The position numbers were made by a program, and so were the translations under genes. 64,000 nt of DNA from Xanthobacteraceae bacterium (GTDB lineage Bacteria > Pseudomonadota > Alphaproteobacteria > Rhizobiales > Xanthobacteraceae): the NCBI GenBank assembly GCA_019750915.1, contig JAIENY010000014.1:86493-150492 (forward strand). Reading direction: 5' to 3'. Under the pieces are notes generated by a model. It saw only the letters and a list, made by a program, of their open reading frames with translations. It did not search any database and was not told where the DNA came from. Of the stretch, positions 45,858 to 54,200 are shown one piece after another. The stretch's first letter is position 1. Every line of letters begins with the position of its first letter.

Positions 45858-46140
45858 CTGCAGGTTTTGCACTTCCTGCATTTGTTTTTTGCTTATTGCG
45901 GGGCACTGTTGGACCCACCGCCATAGAGACGTCCTCGCCTCCCCTTCGAGGTCGGCACCACGAAACAAAATAACTCAGCCGCTATGGGCTGTTAGGGCAT
46001 AACAAAAGTGCATCGGTACAACAAACCACGGCATCGATGACACAAGCCATCATCTCGATCGTGGCACGTGCCTTGCTAACACTTTGACAGAAGCACTGTA
46101 ATGGGGCCGTTCGCGTCTCGACACCATCAGGGAGTGTCTC

Positions 46141-46827
46141 ATGCCACTCAAGTCCGCAATGATCGATGCCGAGCCGTTCGCCCTCGAGATCGATCCATCT
46201 AAGACGGCCCTTGTCATCATCGACATGCAACGGGATTTTCTTGAGCCCGGCGGGTTTGGTGAAACACTCGGCAATGATGTCAGCCAGCTTGAGCGCGCGG
46301 TGAAACCCTGCGCCGCGGTCCTGAGCACGGCGCGCGACCTTGGCATGCTGGTCGTTCACACCAGAGAGGGTCACAAGCCGGATCTTTCGGACGCGCCGCC
46401 GGCGAAAGTCGAGCGGGGGGCGCCGAGCCTGCGTATCGGCGATGACGGTCCGATGGGACGCATCCTGATCCGTGGCGAGCCCGGCCACGACATCATCCCC
46501 GCGCTCTATCCCATCGACGGTGAATTCGTGGTGGACAAGCCGGGCAAGGGTGCATTCTACGCCACTGCCTTCGGAGACATTCTCAAGCAGCACAATATCG
46601 AGAACCTTCTGGTCTGCGGCGTCACCACCGAGGTCTGCGTCAACACGACGGTCCGGGAAGCCAATGACCGCGGTTATCGCTGCATCGTGCTCGGCGATTG
46701 CTGTGCCTCGTACTTCCCGGAATTTCACGAAATGGGCCTGAACATGATCAAGGCCCAGGGTGGCATCTTCGGTTGGGTTAGCAACTCCTCGGCAGCCATT
46801 GACGCCCTGGCACCGGCGGCGGCATAA
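46141..46827 (+). CDS. Isochorismatase-family cysteine hydrolase 2 (biuret hydrolase-like)
   Basis: 228 residues, ATG preceded by GGGAG. Triad: Asp in [20 protein letters not shown], Lys in [16 protein letters not shown], Cys in [20 protein letters not shown]. The stretch [20 protein letters not shown] is shared, in my recollection, with the biuret hydrolase (BiuH) group, which makes allophanate and ammonia. It lies 283 bp after the GntR gene and may have its own promoter. With AtzGEH nearby, a role in breaking carbamoyl-urea bonds is likely. Confidence 0.82.
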   Translation: MPLKSAMIDAEPFALEIDPSKTALVIIDMQRDFLEPGGFGETLGNDVSQLERAVKPCAAVLSTARDLGMLVVHTREGHKPDLSDAPPAKVERGAPSLRIGDDGPMGRILIRGEPGHDIIPALYPIDGEFVVDKPGKGAFYATAFGDILKQHNIENLLVCGVTTEVCVNTTVREANDRGYRCIVLGDCCASYFPEFHEMGLNMIKAQGGIFGWVSNSSAAIDALAPAAA

Positions 46828-46835
46828 ACCATCCT

Positions 46836-46859
46836 CGGCGGCCACGCGCACCGCCGTTT
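46836..46859 (+). terminator. Possible terminator after cysteine hydrolase 2
   Basis: CGGCGG (46836-46841) pairs with CCGCCG (46851-46856) around a 9-base loop and is followed by TTT. A short GC stem, nine bases after the stop codon. Confidence 0.4.
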
Positions 46860-46961
46860 CCATATTTTTGTCGCTACGAAGCGTCTGCGGACTTGCGCTC
46901 GCGCGAACCGCGGTTCATCACCTTCTGACCCACCAATGTCAAAAATCGACCAGGACCAGCG

Positions 46962-47591
46962 GTGAAGCGATATCCCAAACGGATTTGGGCTCTGTCTGTC
47001 GTGTTGGCCGGGCTTGCCGGATACGTGGACGCGCTTGGTTTTCTGTACCTGGGCGGCTTCTTCGTCTCCTTCATGTCCGGAAATTCGACACGTCTGGGGA
47101 TCGGAATTGCGATCAACCTGCACGAGGCCCTGATCGCGGGAGGCCTGATCTTCACTTTCGTGATTGGCGTCCTGATCGGCACCATTGTTAACGCGAAAAC
47201 CCGCTATCGCATGGCGAGCCTTTGGCTGGAGACGACGCTGCTGTTTGCAGCGGCTGCGGTTCACGCCTTCGGAAGCGACCATCTCGCAATTCCCTTGATG
47301 GTCATGGCCATGGGGACCGAGAATACCCTGTTCCACCGCGACGGCGAGGTCAGTATCGGATTGACCTACATGACCGGCACCCTTGTCAAAACCGGCCAGC
47401 ACCTTGCGTGGGCGATCCTGGGTCAGGCTCCATGGGGCTGGGTGCCATACACACTGCTCTGGCTTGGACTCATCGTCGGCGGCGCGGTCGGCTCCATGGC
47501 CTTCATGGCCGTCGGGCTGCAGGCGCTGTGGGGCGCGTTCGCTGCCGCGGTATTCTGCACCATCTGGGCAACCATTCAAGGAATCGAGTGA
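46962..47591 (+). CDS. DUF1275 (YoaK-like) membrane protein
   Basis: 209 residues from GTG at 46962, preceded by AGGA. About six membrane segments. Conserved DUF1275 features are LAGYVDALGFLYLGGFFVSF followed by MSGNSTRLGI, and a late TYMTGTLVKTGQHLA. Function is unknown in the family. It stands alone, and its transcript probably ends at the hairpin at 47604-47625. Confidence 0.88.
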   Translation: MKRYPKRIWALSVVLAGLAGYVDALGFLYLGGFFVSFMSGNSTRLGIGIAINLHEALIAGGLIFTFVIGVLIGTIVNAKTRYRMASLWLETTLLFAAAAVHAFGSDHLAIPLMVMAMGTENTLFHRDGEVSIGLTYMTGTLVKTGQHLAWAILGQAPWGWVPYTLLWLGLIVGGAVGSMAFMAVGLQALWGAFAAAVFCTIWATIQGIE

Positions 47592-47603
47592 GGCGATTGT
47601 TAT

Positions 47604-47625
47604 GTCAGCGCTCAACGCTGACTTT
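47604..47625 (+). terminator. Hairpin after the DUF1275 gene
   Basis: GTCAGCG (47604-47610) pairs with CGCTGAC (47616-47622) across a CTCAA loop, then TTT. It lies 12 bp past the stop. Confidence 0.5.
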
Positions 47626-47672
47626 CGCGACCCGCATCATCTCTTCGGCGCTTTAACCAGCTCAAGGTTTTT

Positions 47673-47705
47673 CAGACAGTTTAAGCCCTTTAGACAGTTC
47701 AAGCC
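47673..47705 (-). repeat. Two-copy 18-bp-period direct repeat at the end of a small gene
   Basis: CAGACAGTTTAAGCC (47673-47687) and TAGACAGTTCAAGCC (47691-47705) match at 13 of 15 bases. The second copy contains the stop codon of the small membrane protein gene. Probably a local slippage duplication. Confidence 0.5.
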
Positions 47706-47863
47706 TTGGCCGGGCGGTCGGCGCGCTCAAAAATGATTCCGGGCGGATTTTGCTTATCACCGAGCCAAAAACTTTTTGCAAAAAAAGCGGCCGCGATCGC
47801 AAGAACAACAATCGCTACGGCAATCCACGTCCTCTTGTTCACTGATAAGAATGTCAGCCGCAT
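47699..47863 (-). CDS. Small single-pass membrane protein
   Basis: 54 residues from ATG at 47863, which shares its A with the stop of the upstream DUF4345 gene (TGATG), so it is translationally coupled. One membrane helix (TWIAVAIVVLAIAAAFFAKS) and a short basic tail. No known family. The coupling makes it more believable than its length would. Confidence 0.55.
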   Translation of the reverse strand: MRLTFLSVNKRTWIAVAIVVLAIAAAFFAKSFWLGDKQNPPGIIFERADRPAKA

Positions 47864-48252
47864 CAGCGTACCCCGACCGCTTTGTGCGCGACATGCCGCT
47901 GGGCAATCCACAGCAGTGGAATGAAGACAAGCTCCATGAACAGCATGAACAAAGTTCCCAGCGTCGGCGTCGGTCTCATGGTGAATGTATAGAGATGCGC
48001 CAGTCCACCGACAAAAATCAGGAACGACAACGTACTCATTCGCTCGCTGTGCCGTTCGATATGAGGGATCGTCAGCGCGAACATCACGCCCATCGCGGCC
48101 ATCATGGCCGCCAGAAAACGGAAATAGCTGTCCACCAGTCCGCCGTTACGCCCATGCAGCAGCTCCACACCGAGTGTCACACCGGTAATCCCGGATGCAA
48201 AAAGCACCAGGGCAGAAAATCCCACCGCAATTTGTAGACTTGTCCGCTCCAT
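47863..48252 (-). CDS. DUF4345 family membrane protein
   Basis: 129 residues from ATG at 48252, preceded by GGGAG. Four hydrophobic segments. The pattern GVELLHGRNGGLVDSYFRFL and SFLIFVGGLAHLYTFTMRPT fits DUF4345. Function unknown. First gene of a two-gene unit with the small membrane protein. Confidence 0.72.
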   Translation of the reverse strand: MERTSLQIAVGFSALVLFASGITGVTLGVELLHGRNGGLVDSYFRFLAAMMAAMGVMFALTIPHIERHSERMSTLSFLIFVGGLAHLYTFTMRPTPTLGTLFMLFMELVFIPLLWIAQRHVAHKAVGVR

Positions 48253-48422
48253 TCGCGCTCCCGGAACCGCGCACTTACCGCGGCACAATTTTGCGCCAAT
48301 ATAGACGTTTCCGGAGCGGGCGCCTTACGGAAATGTTCTTGCAGGCGGAATTTGCCTATACTTGTGTTTCCCGGTTGCCGAGTCGGGTATGACGCACGGC
48401 AACTCCATCCGACAACTGATCC

Positions 48423-49532
48423 ATGCCGACATTCACGCCCCATCAGGACCGCGCGCTTTCCGCCGTTGCCGACTGGCTCAAAGCCAAGCCCGGTCGCGGG
48501 AGCACGCCACAGATTTTTCGTCTGTTCGGTTACGCCGGAACGGGAAAAACCACACTTGCACGGCACATCGCGGAAGCCGTCGACGGGTCCGTGAAATTTG
48601 CTGCTTTCACCGGAAAAGCCGCGCTCGTCATGCGCAACAAGGGATGCGAGGGCGCATCGACCATCCACTCCCTGATCTATCGCACACGGGAGACGGGTGA
48701 CGAGCAGCCGAGTTTCGAATTGTGGGACGACGCGCCCGCATCGAAAGCGAAGCTGATCGTGGTTGACGAATGCTCCATGGTCGACGCAGAACTTGGGCGC
48801 GACCTGTTGTCTTTCGATTGTCCCCTGCTCGTTCTCGGCGATCCGGCGCAGTTGCCGCCGATTCAGGGCGGCGGCTTTTTTACCGCCTCCGAGCCGGATG
48901 CCATGCTGACCGAAGTACACCGGCAGGCGCAGGACGATCCCATTGTACGGATGTCGATGGCGATCCGCGAGGGTCGTTCACTTGAAGCCGGACAATTCGG
49001 TGAGAGCGAAGTCGTTCGGCGCGACGCGCTCGATCCGGATCGCGTGATGGCCGCCGACCAGATTCTCGTCGGCCGCAACAACACCCGCCGCGCCTACAAC
49101 ATGCGTGTGCGTGAGAAGAACGGCATCGTGGAGCCGCTTCCCGTCGCCGGCGACAAGCTAGTTTGCCTGCGCAACAACCGCAAGAAAGCCTTGTTCAATG
49201 GCGGCCTGTGGCGCGTGAAGGCGCGCGCGCAGTCGAAGTCCAAGATTATCACCATGCGGCTGTCGCCTGAGGAGGATTTCGGCGCGAAGGTGACGAAGGT
49301 TTCCGTGCGCGGTGACTGCTTCACCGGCGGCGTTGAGGAGCTGCCGTGGGAGCAGCGCAAACCTTATGATGAATTCGACTACGGCTATGTGCTGACCGTT
49401 CACAAGTCGCAGGGCTCGCAATGGGACGACGTGGTGTTGTTCGACGAGAGCTTTGCGTTCCAGGAAAGCCGTGCCCGTTGGCTTTACACAGGGATCACCC
49501 GCGCGGCCAAGCGTTTGAGCATCGTGATCTGA
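48423..49532 (+). CDS. RecD-like ATP-dependent DNA helicase (AAA_30/UvrD_C_2)
   Basis: 369 residues, much shorter than RecD or RecD2. Helicase motifs in order: I, GYAGTGKTTLARHIAE (about 36-50); Ia, FTGKAALVMRNKG; II, LIVVDECSMVDAEL; III, PLLVLGDPAQLPPIQGGGFF; C-terminal motifs with VLTVHKSQGSQWDDVVLF and ARWLYTGITRAAKRL. It is a superfamily 1B helicase core without the N-terminal RecD domains. Compact versions like this are common in alphaproteobacteria and prophages; the role in repair is inferred. Confidence 0.88.
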   Translation: MPTFTPHQDRALSAVADWLKAKPGRGSTPQIFRLFGYAGTGKTTLARHIAEAVDGSVKFAAFTGKAALVMRNKGCEGASTIHSLIYRTRETGDEQPSFELWDDAPASKAKLIVVDECSMVDAELGRDLLSFDCPLLVLGDPAQLPPIQGGGFFTASEPDAMLTEVHRQAQDDPIVRMSMAIREGRSLEAGQFGESEVVRRDALDPDRVMAADQILVGRNNTRRAYNMRVREKNGIVEPLPVAGDKLVCLRNNRKKALFNGGLWRVKARAQSKSKIITMRLSPEEDFGAKVTKVSVRGDCFTGGVEELPWEQRKPYDEFDYGYVLTVHKSQGSQWDDVVLFDESFAFQESRARWLYTGITRAAKRLSIVI

Positions 49533-49795
49533 CCCATCCAATGCCCGCCCTACGACCGGCGATCTGAAATTCAACATTACGAAAAATTTAGCCTTTGGGT
49601 TTCGTGCTCCCGCGCCCAGCCAAACGGCGTCCGGCTACCGCCGGCCCGCCATCAGACCTTGGCAAATACTCCGAATTGTAGACACTCGGAGCCATATAAC
49701 CTGCCGGCGCAGGCCGTTCCGAGTAACAGTCAAGACGCTGCTGCGTATTAGGAATATCGGGCGAAAGGCTCGTTTCAACTCCAGAGGACATCACC

Positions 49796-50521
49796 ATGGC
49801 AGTCTTCACATTTGGTCGTGTTACAGTCGCCGCGCTCGGCACCATTGCTGTTCTTGCACTCGCTCCTTTTGCGGCGAGCGCTTCTTCCGAAGAGCCTTTC
49901 ATCATTCCTCCGCCGAAAGCTGACCTGAGGTCTGACGCCTCGTCCAGCAACCTGAAGTCAATCGTGCTTGCCGGCGGATGCTTCTGGGGCGTGCAGGGCG
50001 TGTTCCAGCACACCAAAGGCGTTAGCAACGCCGTGTCGGGCTATGCCGGCGGATCAAAGGACACCGCAGGCTATCGCGAGGTCTCGACCGGCACGACCGG
50101 GCACGCCGAAGCGGTGAAAATCACCTACGATCCGAAGGAAGTCAGCCTCGGCAAACTGCTGCAGATCTACTTCTCGGTCGTTCACGATCCGACAGAGTTG
50201 AATTACCAGGGTCCGGATCACGGCACGCAGTATCGTTCGGCCATCTTCACCTCCTCCGCCGAGGAGAAGAAACTTGCCGAGGATTATATCTCCGAGCTTA
50301 ACGCCACCCACGTCTACAAGAAGCCGATCGTCACCAAGATCGAACCGATGACCGCCTTCTACGCGGCTGAAAACTATCATCAGGACTACCTGACGCTGCA
50401 CCCCTCCCAGCCCTATATTGCTTACAATGACATCCCGAAAGTCGAGAACCTGAAGAAGGTGTTCGCTGAAAACTATCGCGACAAGCCGGTGCTGGTGCGC
50501 GAAACGGGGGTAACCAACTAA
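49796..50521 (+). CDS. msrA: Peptide-methionine (S)-S-oxide reductase MsrA, exported form
   Basis: 241 residues. A signal peptide ([20 protein letters not shown], then ASA) precedes a full MsrA domain starting at [20 protein letters not shown], where the cysteine of GGCFWG is catalytic. Further motifs are [20 protein letters not shown] and [13 protein letters not shown]. It repairs S-form methionine sulfoxide, here probably in the periplasm. msrB follows 23 bp later; the predicted MsrB has no signal, so the pair may act in different compartments. Confidence 0.93.
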   Translation: MAVFTFGRVTVAALGTIAVLALAPFAASASSEEPFIIPPPKADLRSDASSSNLKSIVLAGGCFWGVQGVFQHTKGVSNAVSGYAGGSKDTAGYREVSTGTTGHAEAVKITYDPKEVSLGKLLQIYFSVVHDPTELNYQGPDHGTQYRSAIFTSSAEEKKLAEDYISELNATHVYKKPIVTKIEPMTAFYAAENYHQDYLTLHPSQPYIAYNDIPKVENLKKVFAENYRDKPVLVRETGVTN

Positions 50522-50544
50522 ATCAGAGGGCAAGGACAGGCAGA

Positions 50545-50958
50545 ATGACAATAACGAAAGCGCCAGTCGAAAAGCTGAAAAAGTCGGAGAGCGAATGGCG
50601 CTCGGAGCTGACACCGATGCAGTACGCAGTCCTGCGCGAAAAGGCCACCGAACGCCCGTTCACCGGCGAGTATGATCACTCCTTCGATCCCGGCACATAC
50701 GTCTGTGCCGGGTGCGGTCAGTCGCTGTTCTCTTCGGAGGACAAGTTCGATTCTGGCTGCGGCTGGCCGGCATTCAGTGCGCCGGTCGTGGGAGGCCATG
50801 TCGACGAAGAGCGTGATTTAACCCACGGCATGGTCCGTACCGAGGTCCTCTGCTCCAAGTGCAGCGGTCACCTGGGCCATGTTTTCAACGATGGACCCGG
50901 GCCAACAGGCCTTCGCTACTGTATCAATTCGGCGGCGCTGAAGCTGGATCCGAAGTAA
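50545..50958 (+). CDS. msrB: Peptide-methionine (R)-S-oxide reductase MsrB
   Basis: 137 residues. Two zinc CxxC pairs (CAGCG and [15 protein letters not shown]). The catalytic cysteine is in [12 protein letters not shown]; the resolving region is [14 protein letters not shown]. Reduces R-form methionine sulfoxide in proteins. No signal peptide. Likely co-transcribed with msrA and ended by the hairpin at 50997-51031. Confidence 0.95.
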   Translation: MTITKAPVEKLKKSESEWRSELTPMQYAVLREKATERPFTGEYDHSFDPGTYVCAGCGQSLFSSEDKFDSGCGWPAFSAPVVGGHVDEERDLTHGMVRTEVLCSKCSGHLGHVFNDGPGPTGLRYCINSAALKLDPK

Positions 50959-50996
50959 CCGTAGTTCCGGCACAGATAGCCTAAGTTATTGATTTT

Positions 50997-51031
50997 TGGG
51001 CCTTCGCGCGTGGCAGCGTTGCGAAGGCCCA
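50997..51031 (+). terminator. Hairpin after msrB
   Basis: TGGGCCTTCGC (50997-51007) and GCGAAGGCCCA (51021-51031) are exact complements with a 13-base loop. The downstream tail is only moderately T-rich (TTCACTTTA). Confidence 0.6.
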
Positions 51032-51170
51032 TTCACTTTATGCCGAATCATGGGTCGCAATCCGGGCTGAAAAGGCCTATATTGACGGGTAATGAAAAAG
51101 CGCGGCGTGTTGCCACAGCTGCGGGACAGGGACGATCCCTCAACTCTTTGCGTCAGAAAGGCCGAGAACT

Positions 51171-51455
51171 ATGGCGGCATTCAACTTCAACACTGAAGCC
51201 GAACTCTTTCCTGCTGCGATCCGCAAGAAAAAGCGCGCAGGATTTGCTTATCGCCGGTTCGGCACCGCGGCCGAGGCTGTGCAGTTTGCAATCGAGCAGC
51301 TTCCGCCGGATTCGCTTAATGGCGCCTATCTTCAGGTTGACGAGGCCCGTTTCGATCAGAACGGCATTCGATCGCTCTATGAGAGCAGCGAATTTCCGCT
51401 GCCGCGCCGTCCCCGCGCTGAGAGAGCCGAAGAAGAGACCACCGACGCCGCCTGA
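51171..51455 (+). CDS. Conserved small hypothetical protein
   Basis: 94 residues. Begins MAAFNFNTEAELFPAAIRKK, then KRAGFAYRRFGTAAEAVQFA and an acidic C-terminus. Basic N-terminal half, no membrane segment, no known motif. The composition and lack of stops fit a real gene; I recall similar short proteins in Bradyrhizobium relatives but no function. Confidence 0.65.
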   Translation: MAAFNFNTEAELFPAAIRKKKRAGFAYRRFGTAAEAVQFAIEQLPPDSLNGAYLQVDEARFDQNGIRSLYESSEFPLPRRPRAERAEEETTDAA

Positions 51456-51494
51456 TCGCGGGGCCTGTCTTTGTCCTTCAAATAACATTGAATT

Positions 51495-52040
51495 CTAGCG
51501 GGGCTGCTTGTTCATCCAGCTCCGCAGGATGCGGACGTTTCGCATATTGGCGCGAAACAGCACATCGAACGCATCGCCCACAATCGGCACCATACCAAGT
51601 ACGCCTTCGACGGCGACATTGCCAAGCATCCGCAGGACGATATGCGCAGGCGCGCCGAGTGCCCGCGCCTCCTTCACAACCCACAACGACAGTGCGGTAG
51701 TGAGAAGATCGCCGACGACAGGGACGAGACCGATCAGGCCATCAATGCCGTAACGAACATTCGTGCCAGGCAACACGAAAGCGACATCCATCAGCCGCGC
51801 CAATGCATCAAGCCGCGCAAGTCGTTGCTCGCGCGTCAGCGATCCAAAGGAAATACCGCCGAAGATCGTGCGATCGAATCCCTCCGGAAAACGGCCGAAC
51901 GCAGCGTTTCCCAAGCGTGCCCCGAACCCGTCATTCACCTCATTGCCGTCCTGATCGATGATCAGCGGGCGCTTGCGTGGACGAGGCGATGGATCATCGG
52001 CGGGGCGAGAAAAAAACGTATCTGATTTAGCAGTCGTCAC
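51495..52040 (-). CDS. DUF4112 domain protein
   Basis: 181 residues. After a Pro/Arg-rich N-terminus comes the DUF4112 core: LDALARLMDVAFVLPGTNVR then YGIDGLIGLVPVVGDLLTTA and a repeat-like GMVPIVGDAFDVLFRANMRN. Two or three hydrophobic segments suggest a membrane-associated protein. Function unknown. Confidence 0.82.
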   Translation of the reverse strand: MTTAKSDTFFSRPADDPSPRPRKRPLIIDQDGNEVNDGFGARLGNAAFGRFPEGFDRTIFGGISFGSLTREQRLARLDALARLMDVAFVLPGTNVRYGIDGLIGLVPVVGDLLTTALSLWVVKEARALGAPAHIVLRMLGNVAVEGVLGMVPIVGDAFDVLFRANMRNVRILRSWMNKQPR

Positions 52041-52180
52041 AATCGTAAGTCCATTTCGATTCGGTTTTAGCAGACACGCCGGGATGAAATATGGCGAGCA
52101 TGAGACACGGGTCCATGAGGATAAGTCCCGCGCGCGTCTTCCGGTGCTTTGTTTTAATTGATCCCGGAAATTGTTAACCG

Positions 52181-52435
52181 TCAGACGGCTTTACGGCCGC
52201 CTTCTTCCTCGAAAGTCACGGCGACCGCGGCATTGGCCGAAAGTCGGACACGATTACCCTCAAGGTCTGCAACCAGACCGAGATCGATAAAGTGGTGATG
52301 ACCCTTGTGCCTGCCCAACCCACTGTCCTCGCGGGTGAGTTTTATGCGGTGACCCTCGACGCGATCGACGTTGCCGACGTGCACGCCGTCAGCGCCAATG
52401 ACTTCCATATGTTCCTTGATACGTGGATCGCCCAT
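52181..52435 (-). CDS. DUF2171 domain protein
   Basis: 84 residues. IKEHMEVIGADGVHVGNVDR and GHRIKLTREDSGLGRHKGHH are typical of DUF2171, a small PRC-barrel-like family. Cytoplasmic, function unknown. Monocistronic; about 140 bp on the left and 184 bp on the right hold no other gene. Confidence 0.82.
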   Translation of the reverse strand: MGDPRIKEHMEVIGADGVHVGNVDRVEGHRIKLTREDSGLGRHKGHHHFIDLGLVADLEGNRVRLSANAAVAVTFEEEGGRKAV

Positions 52436-52619
52436 GGGACCATTCTCCTGAACAACGGGATGTGCAGACCCGTTACAATTCCGGATCCCACCACAAGCCA
52501 GTTGGGGGTTTCCCCTCCGGTCCGCAAGCCTTGCTGCTTTTCATTGCCGCAAGTTTAGGTCGATCAATACATCCGGTTCCGCGGAACATGATGGCTTCAA
52601 TCAACCGATCGTGAGGGAT

Positions 52620-53810
52620 TTAAGCGCTCTTGAGCATCAGCGCTTCCGCCGCCTGATCGTCCGCGACCGCGTGCCGGTCACGTCCTTCGGCCTTGGCGGC
52701 GTACAACGCGAAATCGGCGGCAACGACAAGTCCATGGGAGGCTTTTCCCATGTCTGGGCGCCATTGCGCGACACCGATCGAACAGGACAGCGGGATTTGC
52801 GTCCCATTCCAATAGACGTTGCAGGCACGACCGACCTCGACCAATTGCCGCGCGACAATTTCGCCCTCACGCAATGTTGTGGACGGCAACACCGCGCAGA
52901 ATTCATCGCCGCCCATGCGGGCCAGCAAATCGCCGGTTCGCAACCGTTCCTGCAAGGCGCGGGCGAAAAGCCGCAGACACGTATCGCCCGCTGTATGACC
53001 AAACCCGTCATTGATCAGCTTGAAGCGGTCGAGATCGATCAGCAACAACACAAACGGCTCCAGCGTTCGGTCGGAGCGGGCGCACTCCTCCGTCAGCCTT
53101 GCCAGCAACTGCCTTCTGTTGGCGACGCTTGTTAAGTCGTCCACCATTGCGAGCTGTTCAACCTCCGTACGCAATCGATCGATCGCCATCAGCAGGAAAC
53201 CGAAATTCCACGCAATGGAGAGAAAGACGAGAGCCAGAACCAGGATCGCCTGAGTCGCGCTGAAGCGGACCAGATTGATGTCACCATTGACATTGGTCAG
53301 CATCAATACCGCGCGCAACATGATCGCGCTGAGCAGGATTCCTCCGATAATGCCCGCAAGCCGGGCTCCCGGATGTTGTGTGCCCGCTGGCCGCGAAAAC
53401 ACGAGCCGCACCGTCGCGCCAATCGCGATCGATAAACCGGTGGAAAAGACGACCACCCGCATCGGCGCGCTTTGCTGCCAGATGAAGAAGCTCATCCCCA
53501 AGAACGACAACACCACAAGACCGACATGCCTCACCCATGAGACGCGCAAATCGTAAAACCTTTGAACGCCGCCGTTGATAAGGGCACAGCATGCAATCAG
53601 CATGGTGCCCGCGATGAGCAATGGAATTAGGGGCGAGATAAATTCGCGGAGAACGGATATCGCCGCGCCGAGCGAGGCCAGGAAGGCTGCCGCACCCCAG
53701 AAACGGGCCGCCTGAAAATTGGGATAACTGCGGGCGACGTAGAACCACACCACGCCAAGCGCGAAGAAATTCACGGCAAACACAATCCACAGCGTGACGA
53801 CGCTCAGCAT
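52620..53810 (-). CDS. Membrane diguanylate cyclase (GGDEF)
   Basis: 396 residues. About six N-terminal membrane helices (residues 1-205) form an unnamed sensor, followed by a GGDEF domain (about 220-380). The active site is intact: MVDDLTSVANRRQLLARLTE, LIDLDRFKLINDGFGHTAGD, LARMGGDEFCAVLP. A likely allosteric I-site RxxD is not evident five residues before GGDEF (the stretch is RTGDLLARMGGDEF, which does place R-T-G-D there), so product inhibition is possible. It makes cyclic-di-GMP. Divergent from the adenylate cyclase gene. Confidence 0.9.
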   Translation of the reverse strand: MLSVVTLWIVFAVNFFALGVVWFYVARSYPNFQAARFWGAAAFLASLGAAISVLREFISPLIPLLIAGTMLIACCALINGGVQRFYDLRVSWVRHVGLVVLSFLGMSFFIWQQSAPMRVVVFSTGLSIAIGATVRLVFSRPAGTQHPGARLAGIIGGILLSAIMLRAVLMLTNVNGDINLVRFSATQAILVLALVFLSIAWNFGFLLMAIDRLRTEVEQLAMVDDLTSVANRRQLLARLTEECARSDRTLEPFVLLLIDLDRFKLINDGFGHTAGDTCLRLFARALQERLRTGDLLARMGGDEFCAVLPSTTLREGEIVARQLVEVGRACNVYWNGTQIPLSCSIGVAQWRPDMGKASHGLVVAADFALYAAKAEGRDRHAVADDQAAEALMLKSA

Positions 53811-54200
53811 GTGAACACCGCAAGCGGGAGAATTCGACCCGTATTCAACATGTCAGAGATTTGTCCCATAGCCCCAGCGTCAACGTCATGATCCACGCGT
53901 TGAACCACACCATGGAACCCGATCATTTAATGGAAGCTGACCGCAAGGCGGCAAAGCTGGACCGTGGTTGGCAATTTATGAAGGGGCGCGTTTGCCGTTT
54001 AATAACCAATCCCGCCGATCCCCATCAGTTGCTTTACAAATGGTTGGCGGCAACCGGCTGAACGGCAAAAGCACGGAAGTCATTTATTCCCGGGACAGCA
54101 TGATTATAGACCCAGAAATTCGCGTACCGCAGAGCTTCCAACATTCCCTGGGTCCGCGGCTTTGGTTACACCTTCCAGATAGAATCTCACGGCTGGCAGC
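53811..54200. other. Spacer between GGDEF and adenylate cyclase genes
   Basis: 390 bp between divergent genes of two second-messenger enzymes. It must hold both promoters. A short plus-strand frame (about 53891-54061, 56 codons, containing MKGRVCRLITNPADPHQLLY) might be a gene but has no clear ribosome site and no family I recognise. Nothing else stands out. Confidence 0.35.

Noticed and set aside
46084..46112. TTGACA at 46084 as promoter of the second cysteine hydrolase
   Set aside because: The expected -10 position reads CCGTTC, so only the -35 half is convincing.
49588..49797. 69-codon minus-strand frame between the helicase gene and msrA
   Set aside because: It has some protein-like sequence, but its only start sits in the msrA start region (CCATGG), it has no ribosome site, and I recognise no family. 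Could be reconsidered if conserved in relatives.
50989..51498. 169-codon frame overlapping the msrB terminator
   Set aside because: It covers the msrB terminator hairpin and is out of frame with the better supported 94-residue gene at 51171.
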